DNA of 64,000 nucleotides, taken from the NCBI GenBank assembly GCA_038147335.1, contig JAYQTK010000006.1, positions 268,846-332,845 on the forward strand, read 5' to 3'. The notes below the pieces were generated by a model that saw only the letters and a program-made list of their open reading frames with translations, did no database searches and had not been told where the DNA came from. This document shows, one piece after another, positions 9,205 through 17,745 of this stretch. A program made the translations under genes and the position numbers. The DNA comes from Marisimplicoccus sp038147335 (GTDB lineage: Bacteria; Bacteroidota; Bacteroidia; Flavobacteriales; Flavobacteriaceae). The number at the start of each line of letters is the position of its first letter. Position 1 is the first letter of the stretch.

Positions 9205-10198
9205 TTAATCTTTATCTAGTTTATATTTAGTAAGATCCATACCAAATGATAAACCTTTTAGTATAACTAATTCTTCTAGCTCTGTTAAAGACTTTCTACC
9301 AAAGTTTCTAAACTTCATTAAGTCATTTTTATTAAAAGAAACAAGATCACCTAATGTATCAACCTCAGCAGCTTTTAAGACAATTTAAAGCTCTAACAGA
9401 TAAATCCATATCTATAAGTTTTGTCTTAAGAAGCTGTCTCATATGAAGAGATTCTTCATCATAAGTCTCAGATTGAGCAATTTCATCTGCCTCAAGAGTA
9501 ATAAGTTCATCAGAGAATAGCATGAAATGGTGAATAAGTATTTTTGCTGCTTCAGTAAGAGCATCTTTTGGATGTATAGAACCATCTGTGATTATTTCAA
9601 AAACAAGTTTTTCATAATCAGTCTTTTGTTCTACTCTGTAATTTTCTATATCATACTTAACATTTTTTATTGGAGTGTAAATTGAGTCAATAGCAATTAC
9701 CCCAACAGACTCATTATATTTTTTATTTTCTTCAGATGGAACATATCCTCTACCCTTATCAATGTTTAGCTCAATACTTAGCTTAACATCTTTCTCAAGA
9801 TTACATATAACAAGGTCAGGGTTAAGAATTTGGAAACCAGATATGAATTTTTGAAGGTCTGAAGCTTTAAGTACTTTTTGATTCCCAACTATAACATTAA
9901 TCTTCTCGTTGTCAACATCGTCAATTTGTCTCTTAAGTCTAATTTGCTTTATGTTTAAGATGATTTCTGTTACATCCTCGACAACTCCTTCAATTGTAGA
10001 AAATTCATGATCTACACCTTCAATTTTGATGGATGTAAACGCATAACCTTCTAAAGAAGATAACAATACTCTTCTAAGAGCGTTACCAATAGTTAAACCA
10101 TATCCTGGTTCTAAAGGTCTAAATTCGAATTTACCATGAGACTCTGTAGAGTCAATCATGATTACTTTATCTGGTTTTTGAAAGTTTAAAATTGCCAT
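9205..10198 (-). CDS. rpoA: DNA-directed RNA polymerase alpha subunit, reading frame broken by one extra base
   Basis: Alpha dimerises to nucleate RNA polymerase and contacts promoter UP elements and activators through its C-terminal domain. The frame from 10198 encodes the N-terminal domain (EPGYGLTIGNALRRVLLSS) and enters the C-terminal domain at SVRALNCL, then stops at 9365-9367. Removing one T from the TTTT run at 9373-9376 (plus strand) restores AAEVDTLGDL and continues through KFRNFGRKSLTELEE to a stop at 9205-9207. The restored protein is 330 residues, the usual length. The downstream part is fully conserved, so I treat this as one gene with a 1-base insertion, most likely a homopolymer sequence error. 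Confidence 0.93.
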
Positions 10199-10203
10199 AT
10201 TTT

Positions 10204-10809
10204 TTATTTTGAGTATAATTCAACAATAAGTTGTTCTTTAATATTTTCAGGAATTTGTTCTCTTTCTGGAAGAGAAATAAATTCACCTTCAAGACGTTCT
10301 CTATTAAATTTTATCCATTCATATTCAGATATATTTTCTCTAAGAGAACTCTCAATTGCCTTTAAAGACTTAGATTTCTCTCTTATAGAAACTTTGTCTC
10401 CAGGTCTTAAAGTGTATGATGGGATATTAACAATTGATCCATTAACAAGAATATGTTTGTGAGAGACTAACTGTCTTGCACCATCTCTTGTATTAGATAT
10501 TCCCATCCTAAATACAACATTATCTAGTCTAGATTCACATAGCTGTAAAAGTAGCTCACCAGTAATACCTTTTCCTCTATTAGCCTTATCATATATGTTT
10601 CTAAACTGCTTTTCAAGAATACCATAAGTATATTTAGCTTTCTGCTTTTCCATAAGCTGAATTGCATATTCTGATTTTTTGGCTCTTCTTTTTGTATTAC
10701 CATGTTGCCCCGGTGGGTAATTTTTTTTCTCTAAAGTACGATCCTCACCAAATAATGGTTCACCGAACTTTCTAGATATTTTTGTTTTTGGTCCTCTGTA
10801 TCTTGCCAT
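10204..10809 (-). CDS. rpsD: 30S ribosomal protein S4
   Basis: Primary 16S rRNA binder that starts assembly of the 5' domain. The 201-residue protein has the N-terminal MARYRGPKTKISRKFGEPLFG and the S4 RNA-binding fold in the middle (CESRLDNVVFRMGI, ARQLVSHKHILVNG, YTLRPGDKVSIREKS). There are no N-terminal zinc cysteines, so it is the zinc-free form. In enterobacteria S4 represses the alpha operon; no matching leader structure is evident here. It precedes rpoA by 5 bases. Confidence 0.97.
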   Translation of the reverse strand: MARYRGPKTKISRKFGEPLFGEDRTLEKKNYPPGQHGNTKRRAKKSEYAIQLMEKQKAKYTYGILEKQFRNIYDKANRGKGITGELLLQLCESRLDNVVFRMGISNTRDGARQLVSHKHILVNGSIVNIPSYTLRPGDKVSIREKSKSLKAIESSLRENISEYEWIKFNRERLEGEFISLPEREQIPENIKEQLIVELYSK

Positions 10810-10823
10810 TTAAATTCTATTTA

Positions 10824-11207
10824 TTAAACTCTTCTTCTTTTAGGTGGTCTACATCCGTTATGTGGCATTGGAGTAACATCAACAATTTCAGAAACTTCTA
10901 GTCCATTATTATGTAAAGTTCTAATAGCTGATTCTCTTCCATTTCCAGGTCCTTTTACTAAAACTTTAATTCTTCTAACACCAGCATCATGAGCGATTTT
11001 AGCTGCATCCTCCGCGGCAGTTTGAGCAGCAAATGGAGTATTCTTCTTAGAACCCCTAAAACCCATTTTTCCAGCTGAAGACCATGATATAACTTCACCT
11101 TTTAAATTAGTAATTGATATAATAATGTTATTGAATGAAGCATTTATATGAGCTTCACCAGATGTATCAACAATTACTTTTCTTTTTTTACTAGTAGATT
11201 TTGCCAT
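10824..11207 (-). CDS. rpsK: 30S ribosomal protein S11
   Basis: Platform protein of the small subunit that lines the mRNA exit path with S7. The 127-residue protein has a basic N-terminus, the signature AAEDAAKIAHDAGVRRIKVL, VKGPGNGRESAIR, and the conserved C-terminus PHNGCRPPKRRRV. It follows rpsM by 2 bases. Confidence 0.97.
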   Translation of the reverse strand: MAKSTSKKRKVIVDTSGEAHINASFNNIIISITNLKGEVISWSSAGKMGFRGSKKNTPFAAQTAAEDAAKIAHDAGVRRIKVLVKGPGNGRESAIRTLHNNGLEVSEIVDVTPMPHNGCRPPKRRRV

Positions 11208-11209
11208 AA

Positions 11210-11584
11210 TTATTTAGTTGCTTTTTTCTTATTAGCTACAGTTTTTCTTTTTCCTTTTCTTGTTCTGGAATTATTTTTTGTTCTTTGACCTCTTAGTGGT
11301 AAACCAGTTCTATGTCTAATACCTCTAAAACTCCCAATATCCATTAATCTTTTAATGTTTAATTGTGTCTCTGATCTTAACTCACCTTCAATTTGAAGTT
11401 TTCCAACAACATCCCTTACACTAGCAATATCTTTATCATCCCAATCAGAAACTTTCTTATTTAAATCAACTTTAGCTTCTTCTAAGATTGTTAATGCAAG
11501 GCTTCTACCTATTCCATATATGTAGGTTAAAGCTATTGCTCCTCTTTTATCCTTTGGTATATCTATTCCTGAAATTCTTGCCAT
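11210..11584 (-). CDS. rpsM: 30S ribosomal protein S13
   Basis: Small-subunit head protein that forms intersubunit bridges with L5 and contacts P-site tRNA. The 124-residue protein starts MARISGIDIPKDKRG, has the helix-hairpin-helix YIYGIGRSLA, and ends in the Arg/Lys-rich tail (GIRHRTGLPLRGQRTKNNS, then lysines) that reaches toward the tRNA. Confidence 0.97.
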   Translation of the reverse strand: MARISGIDIPKDKRGAIALTYIYGIGRSLALTILEEAKVDLNKKVSDWDDKDIASVRDVVGKLQIEGELRSETQLNIKRLMDIGSFRGIRHRTGLPLRGQRTKNNSRTRKGKRKTVANKKKATK

Positions 11585-11586
11585 AA

Positions 11587-11703
11587 TTAACCTTGTCTTT
11601 GTTTAAATCGTGGATTTTTTTTATTAATTACATATAATCGACCTTTCCTTCTGACGATTTTACATTCACTACTTCTTTTCTTTATTGATGCTCTTACTTT
11701 CAT
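11587..11703 (-). CDS. rpmJ: 50S ribosomal protein L36, zinc-free form
   Basis: A 38-residue frame between rpsM and infA reads MKVRASIKKRSSECKIVRRK and ends NPRFKQRQG. This is L36, which binds 23S rRNA in the large subunit. Of the Cys-Cys-Cys-His zinc set only one Cys (residue 14) remains: the first is Ser, the third Asn and the His is Phe. It is therefore the zinc-independent type, common in Bacteroidota. Two bases separate it from rpsM. Confidence 0.96.
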   Translation of the reverse strand: MKVRASIKKRSSECKIVRRKGRLYVINKKNPRFKQRQG

Positions 11704-11710
11704 AATATTT

Positions 11711-11926
11711 TTACATTCTAAATGTTATTCTTGCCTTTGTCAAATCATATGGACTCATTTCAAGTTTTACTTTATCACCTGGAAGAAGCTTTATATAATG
11801 CAAACGCATCTTACCAGAAATATGAGCAGTAACAACATGTCCATTCTCAAGTTCTACTCTAAACATAGCGTTAGAAAGAGCCTCTATAATTTTACCTTCT
11901 TGTTCTATAGATTTCTGTTTAGCCAT
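11711..11926 (-). CDS. infA: Translation initiation factor IF-1
   Basis: Single OB-fold (S1-like) protein that blocks the ribosomal A site during initiation. The 71-residue length and the segments GKIIEALSNAMFRVELENGH, GKMRLHYIKLLPGDKV and ARITFRM are diagnostic. It starts immediately after secY, with no adk or map gene between them, unlike the E. coli or Bacillus spc clusters. Confidence 0.97.
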   Translation of the reverse strand: MAKQKSIEQEGKIIEALSNAMFRVELENGHVVTAHISGKMRLHYIKLLPGDKVKLEMSPYDLTKARITFRM

Positions 11927-11927
11927 A

Positions 11928-13280
11928 TTATATAGTTGGTTTACTTCTCATTGAACCAGATTTCATAAGTCCATCATAATGATGATTAAGTAAATATGCA
12001 TTTACTTGCTGTATTGTGTCAATAGCAACTCCTACCATAATTAAAAGAGATGTACCTCCATAAAAAAGTGCCCAACCTTGTTGCATACCAATTAATTGGA
12101 CAACTATAGCAGGGAAGATTGCTATAACTGCTAGATAAAGAGATCCAGGAAAAGTAATATGAGACATCACTGAATCTAAATATTCTGATGTTTCGTTCCC
12201 TGGTCGTATACCAGGGACAAATCCACCGCTTCTTTTTAAATCATCTGACATTTTATTAGTAGGTACTGTAATAGCAGTATAGAAAAATGTAAAGATTATA
12301 ACTAGAAGTGCAAATAAAACATTATACCATAATCCAAATATGTCAGAAAAACTTGCTTGAAGCCACTGACCAATTGATGAGTCACTAAAAACACTACCAA
12401 TTGTTGCTGGTGCAAACATAAGTGCCTGAGCAAAGATTATTGGCATAACACCTGAAGCATTAAGCTTTAGGGGTATATATTGTCTTGTAGCCATACCAGG
12501 AGATTGAGATCCAGGTACAGAGTTTCTTCTTGCATATTGAACTGGTATTTGTCTTACAGCCATAACTAATAGTATTGATAATAGAATAATTACTAACCAT
12601 ACTGCTAGCTCTATAACTACCATTATTAAACCTCCATTACTTTCAGAAACTCTTGAGACAAGGTTTTGGGTAAATGAAAGTGGTAAAGTAGCAACAATAC
12701 CAACAGTAATAAGAAGTGATATTCCATTTCCAATTCCTTTGTCTGTTATTTTTTCACCTAGCCACATTGCAAAAATACAACCAGTAACTAGAATAATAAT
12801 TGATGATAGAACGAACATTGGAGTTCTACCAAAAATAAATGCACTATCAGGAACACCAAGTGCACTAAGTCCGTATAAATAGGCAGGAGCCTGAACAACA
12901 CATATAAAGATTGTTAACCATCGAGTAATTTGTGTTATTTTTTTTCTACCACTCTCACCTTCTTTCTGAAGCTTTTGAAGATATGGAAGAGCTACTCCCA
13001 TTAATTGAACAACAATAGCTGCTGAAATGTATGGCATAATACCAAGCGCAAATATGGATGCATTTGCGAAAGCACCACCAGTGAATGCATTTAATATACC
13101 TAATAACCCTCCTCCATCAGATCTTGTTGAAAGATCAGACAAAGCAAGAGAATCAACACCAGGAAGCACAACTTGTGCTCCTAATCTGTAGACCAATAAT
13201 AAACCTAAAGTAAAAAGAATTCTATCTCTTAACTCTTTAATATTATATATATTTTTTATTATGTCTACTAATTTATTCAC
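11928..13280 (-). CDS. secY: Protein translocase subunit SecY
   Basis: Channel-forming subunit of the SecYEG translocon in the inner membrane; it takes preproteins from SecA and membrane proteins from ribosomes. At 450 residues it shows ten hydrophobic segments. Conserved marks include YRLGAQVVLPGVD near the N-terminus, the plug and TM2b region AFTGGAFANASIFALGIMPY, the cytosolic loop QIPVQYARR, and the TM8-9 loop KRSGGFVPGIRPGNET. secE is in this window at 62431-62625. Confidence 0.97.
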   Translation of the reverse strand: MNKLVDIIKNIYNIKELRDRILFTLGLLLVYRLGAQVVLPGVDSLALSDLSTRSDGGGLLGILNAFTGGAFANASIFALGIMPYISAAIVVQLMGVALPYLQKLQKEGESGRKKITQITRWLTIFICVVQAPAYLYGLSALGVPDSAFIFGRTPMFVLSSIIILVTGCIFAMWLGEKITDKGIGNGISLLITVGIVATLPLSFTQNLVSRVSESNGGLIMVVIELAVWLVIILLSILLVMAVRQIPVQYARRNSVPGSQSPGMATRQYIPLKLNASGVMPIIFAQALMFAPATIGSVFSDSSIGQWLQASFSDIFGLWYNVLFALLVIIFTFFYTAITVPTNKMSDDLKRSGGFVPGIRPGNETSEYLDSVMSHITFPGSLYLAVIAIFPAIVVQLIGMQQGWALFYGGTSLLIMVGVAIDTIQQVNAYLLNHHYDGLMKSGSMRSKPTI

Positions 13281-13281
13281 T

Positions 13282-13734
13282 TTATATTTTAGTTATTTTT
13301 CCACCAGCCTTTTCAATTAACTTTTCAGCTGATGCAGAAAATTTATGAGCAGCAACATTTACAGGAACATCAATTTTTCCTCTGCCTAGAACTTTAATAA
13401 GATCACCTTTTTTAGCAATTCTTAACTCAATCATTTTTTCAAAGGTTAAATCTTTTTTGATTTTTTTATCTTCAACTAAAGTCTGTATATCATCTACGTT
13501 AATAGTTTTATATTCAATTCTATTTATATTATTAAAACCAAACTTTGGAATCCTTCTTTGAAGTGGCATCTGTCCACCTTCAAAACCTATCTTTCTTGAA
13601 TATCCAGATCTTGATTGAGCACCTTTATGACCTTTTGTTGAGGTACCACCTTTTCCAGAACCTTGACCTCTACCAAGTCTTTTACCACTTGTCTTATTTG
13701 AACCTTTTGCAGGCTTTAAATTATTTAAGCTCAT
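13282..13734 (-). CDS. rplO: 50S ribosomal protein L15
   Basis: Large-subunit assembly protein with a long basic N-terminal extension. The 150-residue protein shows LKPAKGSNKTSGKRLGRGQG, a Gly/Lys-rich stretch to about residue 45, FEGGQMPLQRRIPKFGF, and the C-terminal HKFSASAEKLIEKAGG. It ends 1 base before secY, the usual spc order. Confidence 0.97.
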   Translation of the reverse strand: MSLNNLKPAKGSNKTSGKRLGRGQGSGKGGTSTKGHKGAQSRSGYSRKIGFEGGQMPLQRRIPKFGFNNINRIEYKTINVDDIQTLVEDKKIKKDLTFEKMIELRIAKKGDLIKVLGRGKIDVPVNVAAHKFSASAEKLIEKAGGKITKI

Positions 13735-13736
13735 AA

Positions 13737-13925
13737 TTATTTGTTTACAGAATTAATCTCTACAAGATGTTTAACTTTATCTATCATGCCAGAAATTGAT
13801 GGGCTTAACTCATGCTCAACTTCCATTCCAATTTTCCTTAAGCCTAAAGCTCTGAGAGTTCTCTTTTGAGACTCTAGTCTTTTAATCGTACTTCTTACTT
13901 GTTTAATTCTAACTTTCTTGCTCAT
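13737..13925 (-). CDS. rpmD: 50S ribosomal protein L30
   Basis: Small 23S rRNA-binding protein of 62 residues. The segments VRIKQVRSTIKRLESQKRTLRALGLRKI and the hydrophobic C-terminus VKHLVEI are typical of bacterial L30. Its start overlaps the rpsE stop by 4 bases (ATGA-type junction), indicating translational coupling. Confidence 0.95.
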   Translation of the reverse strand: MSKKVRIKQVRSTIKRLESQKRTLRALGLRKIGMEVEHELSPSISGMIDKVKHLVEINSVNK

Positions 13926-14446
13926 CCTTTAAATACTTTATCAAGAGAAATACCTCTTTGTTTTGAAATCATTAACGGACTTCTTAAATTAAGTAGTGCG
14001 TCAAAAGTAGCTTTAACAACATTATGTGGATTTGAAGATCCCTGAGATTTAGAAAGTACATTTTGAACACCAACAGCCTCTAAAACAGTTCTAACTGCAC
14101 CACCAGCAATTACCCCCGTACCTTCAGTTGCAGGCTTAATAAATACTTTAGCACCCCCAAATTTACCTTTTTGCTCATGTGGAAGTGTTCCATTATCAAT
14201 TGGAATCCTTACTAAATTTTTCTTTGCATCTTCAACAGCTTTAGAAATTGCAATTGTAACTTCTTTTGCTTTTCCAAGACCATGTCCAACAACACCATTT
14301 TCATCACCTACCACAACAATAGCAGAGAAACCAAAAGCTCTACCACCTTTAGTCACTTTAGTTACTCTTTGAATACCTACAAGTCTATCTTTAAGATCTA
14401 ATCCAGCAGGTTTTACAAGTTCGACGTTTTTATAATTTTTATACAT
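13922..14446 (-). CDS. rpsE: 30S ribosomal protein S5
   Basis: Protein of the decoding-centre rear side, part of the mRNA entry helicase with S3 and S4. The 174-residue protein has the double-stranded RNA-binding signature GGRAFGFSAIVVVGDENG, the glycine-rich GLGKAKEV and the C-terminal domain GTGVIAGGAVRTVLEAVGV. It overlaps rpmD by 4 bases. Confidence 0.97.
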   Translation of the reverse strand: MYKNYKNVELVKPAGLDLKDRLVGIQRVTKVTKGGRAFGFSAIVVVGDENGVVGHGLGKAKEVTIAISKAVEDAKKNLVRIPIDNGTLPHEQKGKFGGAKVFIKPATEGTGVIAGGAVRTVLEAVGVQNVLSKSQGSSNPHNVVKATFDALLNLRSPLMISKQRGISLDKVFKG

Positions 14447-14448
14447 AA

Positions 14449-14808
14449 TTAAAATTTAAGTCCACCTTCCCTTGCACCTTCAGCAAGTGATTTAACTCTT
14501 CCATGATAAAGGTAACCACCTCTATCAAATTTTATTTTTTTAATACCTTTTTTGACAGCTTTTTCAGCAAGTATCTTACCGACATTAAATGAAACATCCA
14601 TGTTAGTCTCTAATTTTAAATCAGTAATAGACTTGTCACGAGAAGAAGATTGCATTAAAGTCTTTCCACTAACATCGTCGATTAACTGGCAATAAATTTC
14701 TTTGTTACTTCTAAATACAGATAATCTAGGAAAATCTGATGTACCTGAAATCACTTTCTTAATTCTTTGTCTAATTCTATTTCTTCTATATGTTTTAGTA
14801 TTTCCCAT
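14449..14808 (-). CDS. rplR: 50S ribosomal protein L18
   Basis: 5S rRNA-binding protein of the central protuberance. The 119-residue protein has a basic N-terminus (TYRRNRIRQRIKKVISGT), PRLSVFRSNKEIYCQLIDD, and the conserved end FDRGGYLYHGRVKSLAEGAR. It lies 1 base from rplF and 2 bases from rpsE. Confidence 0.97.
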   Translation of the reverse strand: MGNTKTYRRNRIRQRIKKVISGTSDFPRLSVFRSNKEIYCQLIDDVSGKTLMQSSSRDKSITDLKLETNMDVSFNVGKILAEKAVKKGIKKIKFDRGGYLYHGRVKSLAEGAREGGLKF

Positions 14809-14809
14809 A

Positions 14810-15352
14810 TTAAGCTGATTTACCTGCTTTTCTTCTTATTTGCTCACCAACGAACTTAATTCCTTTTCCTTTGTAAGGCTCTGGCTTTCTAAAAGAACGA
14901 ATTTTAGCAGCAACATGACCTACTAGTTGCTTGTCCATTGATGTAAGTTTAATAATTGGATTTTGTCCTTTTTCATTAATAGCTTCGACTTTAACCTCTG
15001 GAGCTATATCCAATACAATCGTGTGAGAGAATCCAAGTGAAAGATCTAATTTTTGACCAGAATTACTTGCTCTGTAACCAACCCCAACTAGTTCAAGTTC
15101 TTTTGTAAAACCTTCTGAAACTCCTGTTACCATATTTGCAACTAGTGATCTGTATAATCCATGCTTTGATTTGTGATCCTTAGATTCAGAATTTCTTTTT
15201 ACTAGAATTGTATTATCTGATATATCAAAACTAACTCCATCAAAAACTTGAGACATTTCACCATTTTTACCATTAACAGTAATAACATTATTATTAACGT
15301 TTACTGAAACACCTTCTGGAATACTTATTGGATTATTTCCTATTCTTGACAT
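14810..15352 (-). CDS. rplF: 50S ribosomal protein L6
   Basis: Two-domain large-subunit protein at the factor-binding region near the sarcin-ricin loop. The 180-residue protein begins MSRIGNNPISIPEGV and carries the L6 signature KPEPYKGKGIKFVGEQIRRK at its C-terminus. It sits in standard order between rpsH and rplR. Confidence 0.97.
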   Translation of the reverse strand: MSRIGNNPISIPEGVSVNVNNNVITVNGKNGEMSQVFDGVSFDISDNTILVKRNSESKDHKSKHGLYRSLVANMVTGVSEGFTKELELVGVGYRASNSGQKLDLSLGFSHTIVLDIAPEVKVEAINEKGQNPIIKLTSMDKQLVGHVAAKIRSFRKPEPYKGKGIKFVGEQIRRKAGKSA

Positions 15353-15362
15353 AACTTATATT

Positions 15363-15764
15363 TTAAAATACATAACAGATTAATTCACCTCCAATATTCT
15401 GGCTTGCAGCTTGCTTCCCTGTCATAACACCTTTTGATGTAGAAACTATTGATATTCCCAAACCATTTAAAATTCTTGGGAACTCTTGAGAGCTAGAGTA
15501 TTTTCTCAAACCAGGCTTACTAATTCTTTGTATTTCTTTAATTACAGGCTCTTTAGAAATTGAATCGTACTTCAAAGCAATTTTTATACTGCCTTGGTTG
15601 TTTTTTGTTTCCTCGAACTTATAACTAAGAATGTAACCTTGATCAAAAAGTATTTTTGTAATATCCTTCTTGATATTAGATGAAGGTATGTCAACAACTT
15701 TATGACCTGCCATGCTGGCATTTCTAATTCTAGTTAAATAATCTGCAATAGTGTCTGTATACAT
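15363..15764 (-). CDS. rpsH: 30S ribosomal protein S8
   Basis: Central-domain 16S rRNA binder, and translational repressor of the spc operon in E. coli. The 133-residue protein starts MYTDTIADYLTRIRNA (most homologues begin TDPIADFLTRIRNA) and has SKPGLRKYSSSQEFPRILNG and the C-terminal STSKGVMTGKQAASQNIGGE, with the conserved serine-containing loop. Confidence 0.97.
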   Translation of the reverse strand: MYTDTIADYLTRIRNASMAGHKVVDIPSSNIKKDITKILFDQGYILSYKFEETKNNQGSIKIALKYDSISKEPVIKEIQRISKPGLRKYSSSQEFPRILNGLGISIVSTSKGVMTGKQAASQNIGGELICYVF

Positions 15765-15774
15765 AATCTTTAAT

Positions 15775-16044
15775 TTACCAACTTGCTTTAGTTACTCCTG
15801 GGATTAAACCTTTATTAGCCATTTCTCTAAACATAACTCTAGAAATCCCAAATTGCCTTATATATCCTTTTGGTCTTCCAGTAAGTTTACATCGGTTATG
15901 TAATCTAATTGGTGACGCATTTTTAGGAAGTTTTTGAAGACCCACATAATCTTTTGCATCTTTTAATGCTTGCCTTTTTGCAGCATATTTTGCAACTATA
16001 CGTTGTCTTTTTCTTTCCCTAGCTTTCATTGATTCTTTTGCCAT
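15775..16044 (-). CDS. rpsN: 30S ribosomal protein S14, zinc-free form
   Basis: Small-subunit head protein near S3 and S10. The 89-residue protein begins MAKESMKARERKRQRIVAKY and carries RLHNRCKLTGRPKGYIRQFG, then SRVMFREMANKGLIPGVTKASW. It is the longer form lacking the CxxC...CxxC zinc ribbon; only one Cys is present. It is 5 bases from rplE. Confidence 0.97.
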   Translation of the reverse strand: MAKESMKARERKRQRIVAKYAAKRQALKDAKDYVGLQKLPKNASPIRLHNRCKLTGRPKGYIRQFGISRVMFREMANKGLIPGVTKASW

Positions 16045-16049
16045 AATTC

Positions 16050-16598
16050 TTATTTTTTAAATGGTAATCCTAAATCTGTTAATAATGCTTGAGCCTCTTT
16101 GTCAGAGTTTGTACTTGTAACAAAAGTTATATCCATACCTGCAATCTTATTTACTTTATCGATGTTTATCTCAGGGAATATAATTTGTTCTCTAATTCCA
16201 AGATTGTAATTTCCTCTCCCATCAAATCCTTTTGGATTTATACCTTGGAAGTCTCTAACCCTAGGAAGAGCAATCGTAATAAGCCTATCAAGAAATTCAT
16301 ACATTCTCTCACCTCTTAATGTTACTTTAGCTCCAATTGGAGACCCTTTACGAAGCTTAAATGAAGCAACATCCTTCTTTGATAGAGTTGCAATAGCTTT
16401 TTGACCTGAGATAAGTGTTAATTCCTCAACAGCATGATCTACAAGTTTTTTATCACTAACTGCAGCACCAACTCCTCTAGAAATAACAATTTTTTCTAAA
16501 ACTGGAACCTGCATTATGTTATCCAACTGAAGTTTGTCTTTTAATTCATTAACAATCTTGTTAGAGTAATCTTCTTTAAGTCTTGGTGTGTAGCTCAT
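16050..16598 (-). CDS. rplE: 50S ribosomal protein L5
   Basis: 5S rRNA-binding protein of the central protuberance that contacts S13 and P-site tRNA. The 182-residue protein shows YTPRLKEDYSNKIVNEL, KIVISRGVGAAV, FKLRKGSPIGAKVTLRG, and the C-terminal GMDITFVTSTNSDKEAQALL. It lies in normal order between rplX and rpsN. Confidence 0.97.
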   Translation of the reverse strand: MSYTPRLKEDYSNKIVNELKDKLQLDNIMQVPVLEKIVISRGVGAAVSDKKLVDHAVEELTLISGQKAIATLSKKDVASFKLRKGSPIGAKVTLRGERMYEFLDRLITIALPRVRDFQGINPKGFDGRGNYNLGIREQIIFPEINIDKVNKIAGMDITFVTSTNSDKEAQALLTDLGLPFKK

Positions 16599-16600
16599 TT

Positions 16601-16921
16601 TTAGATTATTTCTTTAGATTTTTTAGATATCCTAACTTTTTTTCCATCCTCAACTTTGTAACCTACCCTAGTTTTCTCACCATCCTTAGTCATTAATGAT
16701 AAATTAGAAATATTAATAGGTAGCTGTTTCTCAACTATACCACCTTTAGGATTCTCAGAGTTTGGCTTAGTATGTCTTTTAACTGTATTAACGCCTTCAA
16801 CAATTGCTTTATTTGAGTTATAAAGAATTTTGAGGACTGTACCTTTCGCTCCTTTATTCTCTCCGGCAATAACTAATACTTGATCTCCTTTTTTAATTTT
16901 TATTTTATTCATCACATTCAA
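16601..16921 (-). CDS. rplX: 50S ribosomal protein L24
   Basis: Assembly initiator protein at the tunnel exit. It has the KOW motif KKGDQVLVIAGENKGAKGTV near the N-terminus and VEGVNTVKRHTKPN. The frame begins MNVMNKIKIKKGDQ; the second Met (16912) is an equally plausible start, giving 103 residues. Confidence 0.95.
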   Translation of the reverse strand: MNVMNKIKIKKGDQVLVIAGENKGAKGTVLKILYNSNKAIVEGVNTVKRHTKPNSENPKGGIVEKQLPINISNLSLMTKDGEKTRVGYKVEDGKKVRISKKSKEII

Positions 16922-16923
16922 TA

Positions 16924-17292
16924 TTATAAAACTTCAGGTGCAAGAGATACTATTTTCATAAATTGCTTATCTCTTAATTCTCTAGCCACAGGGCCGAATA
17001 CTCTTGTTCCTCTCATCTCTCCTGTTTGAGATAATAAAACACAAGCATTTTCATCGAATCTAATATAAGATCCATCATTTCTTCTAACTTCTTTTTTTGT
17101 TCTAACAACTACTGCAATTGAAACTTGACCTTTTTTTACAGTTCCATTTGGAGTAGCATCTTTAACAGTTACAACAATTTTATCACCTAGTCTGGCATAT
17201 CTTCTTTTCGTTCCACCTAAAACTCTTATAGTTAGAACTTCTTTTGCTCCAGTATTATCTGCTACCTTAAGTCTTGATTCTTGTTGTACCAT
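16924..17292 (-). CDS. rplN: 50S ribosomal protein L14
   Basis: Large-subunit protein at the subunit interface (bridge B8). The 122-residue length and the segments MVQQESRLKVADNTGAKEVL, GDKIVVTVKDATPNGTVKKG, and FGPVARELRDKQFMKIVSLA are fully typical. The gene is 2 bases from rplX. Confidence 0.97.
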   Translation of the reverse strand: MVQQESRLKVADNTGAKEVLTIRVLGGTKRRYARLGDKIVVTVKDATPNGTVKKGQVSIAVVVRTKKEVRRNDGSYIRFDENACVLLSQTGEMRGTRVFGPVARELRDKQFMKIVSLAPEVL

Positions 17293-17293
17293 T

Positions 17294-17551
17294 TTATTTT
17301 GCTCTTTCTATTATTTCTACAATTCTCCACTTTTTTGTCTTACTCATTGGTCTAGTCTCCATAATTTTTACAGTATCTCCTTCATTACAATCATTCTTTT
17401 CATCGTGTGCAACGTACTTTTTTGTTTTTAAGACAAACTTTCCATAAACAGGATGCTTTACTTTTTTAACCTCTGAAACAATAACAGACTTATCCATTTT
17501 ATCAGATGAAACAATTCCAATTCTTTCTTTTCTTAAACTTCTAGTTGACAT
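17294..17551 (-). CDS. rpsQ: 30S ribosomal protein S17
   Basis: OB-fold protein that binds the 5' domain of 16S rRNA. The 85-residue protein shows RKERIGIVSSDKMDKSVIV, the HPVYGKFVLKTKKYVAHDE segment and GDTVKIMETRPMSKTKKWRI. It is adjacent to rpmC with no gap. Confidence 0.97.
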   Translation of the reverse strand: MSTRSLRKERIGIVSSDKMDKSVIVSEVKKVKHPVYGKFVLKTKKYVAHDEKNDCNEGDTVKIMETRPMSKTKKWRIVEIIERAK

Positions 17552-17743
17552 TTAATCTTGTTTTTTTTCGTTTAATATTGTTTTTAACTTAGCTATTTGT
17601 CTTCTTAAAGTTTTAATTTCAAGAGGATTTTCAATAGTTTGAACTGAGTTATTAAACTTAAGTTGTGATAATTTTTTTGATGTATCAGTCAACTTTTCGT
17701 TTAACTCGTCAATGGTCATATTTCTAATTTCAGTTATTTTCAT
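17552..17743 (-). CDS. rpmC: 50S ribosomal protein L29
   Basis: Small helical hairpin protein at the tunnel exit, part of the platform that docks trigger factor and SecY with L23. The 63-residue protein reads MKITEIRNMTIDELNEKLTD, followed by TLRRQIAKLKTIL. It is placed between rplP and rpsQ. Confidence 0.96.
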   Translation of the reverse strand: MKITEIRNMTIDELNEKLTDTSKKLSQLKFNNSVQTIENPLEIKTLRRQIAKLKTILNEKKQD

Positions 17744-17745
17744 AA

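Noticed and set aside
9360..9380. Programmed frameshift in rpoA
   Set aside because: No known rpoA recoding, no stimulatory structure that I can see, and two other unrelated genes show similar single-base breaks; an error is simpler.
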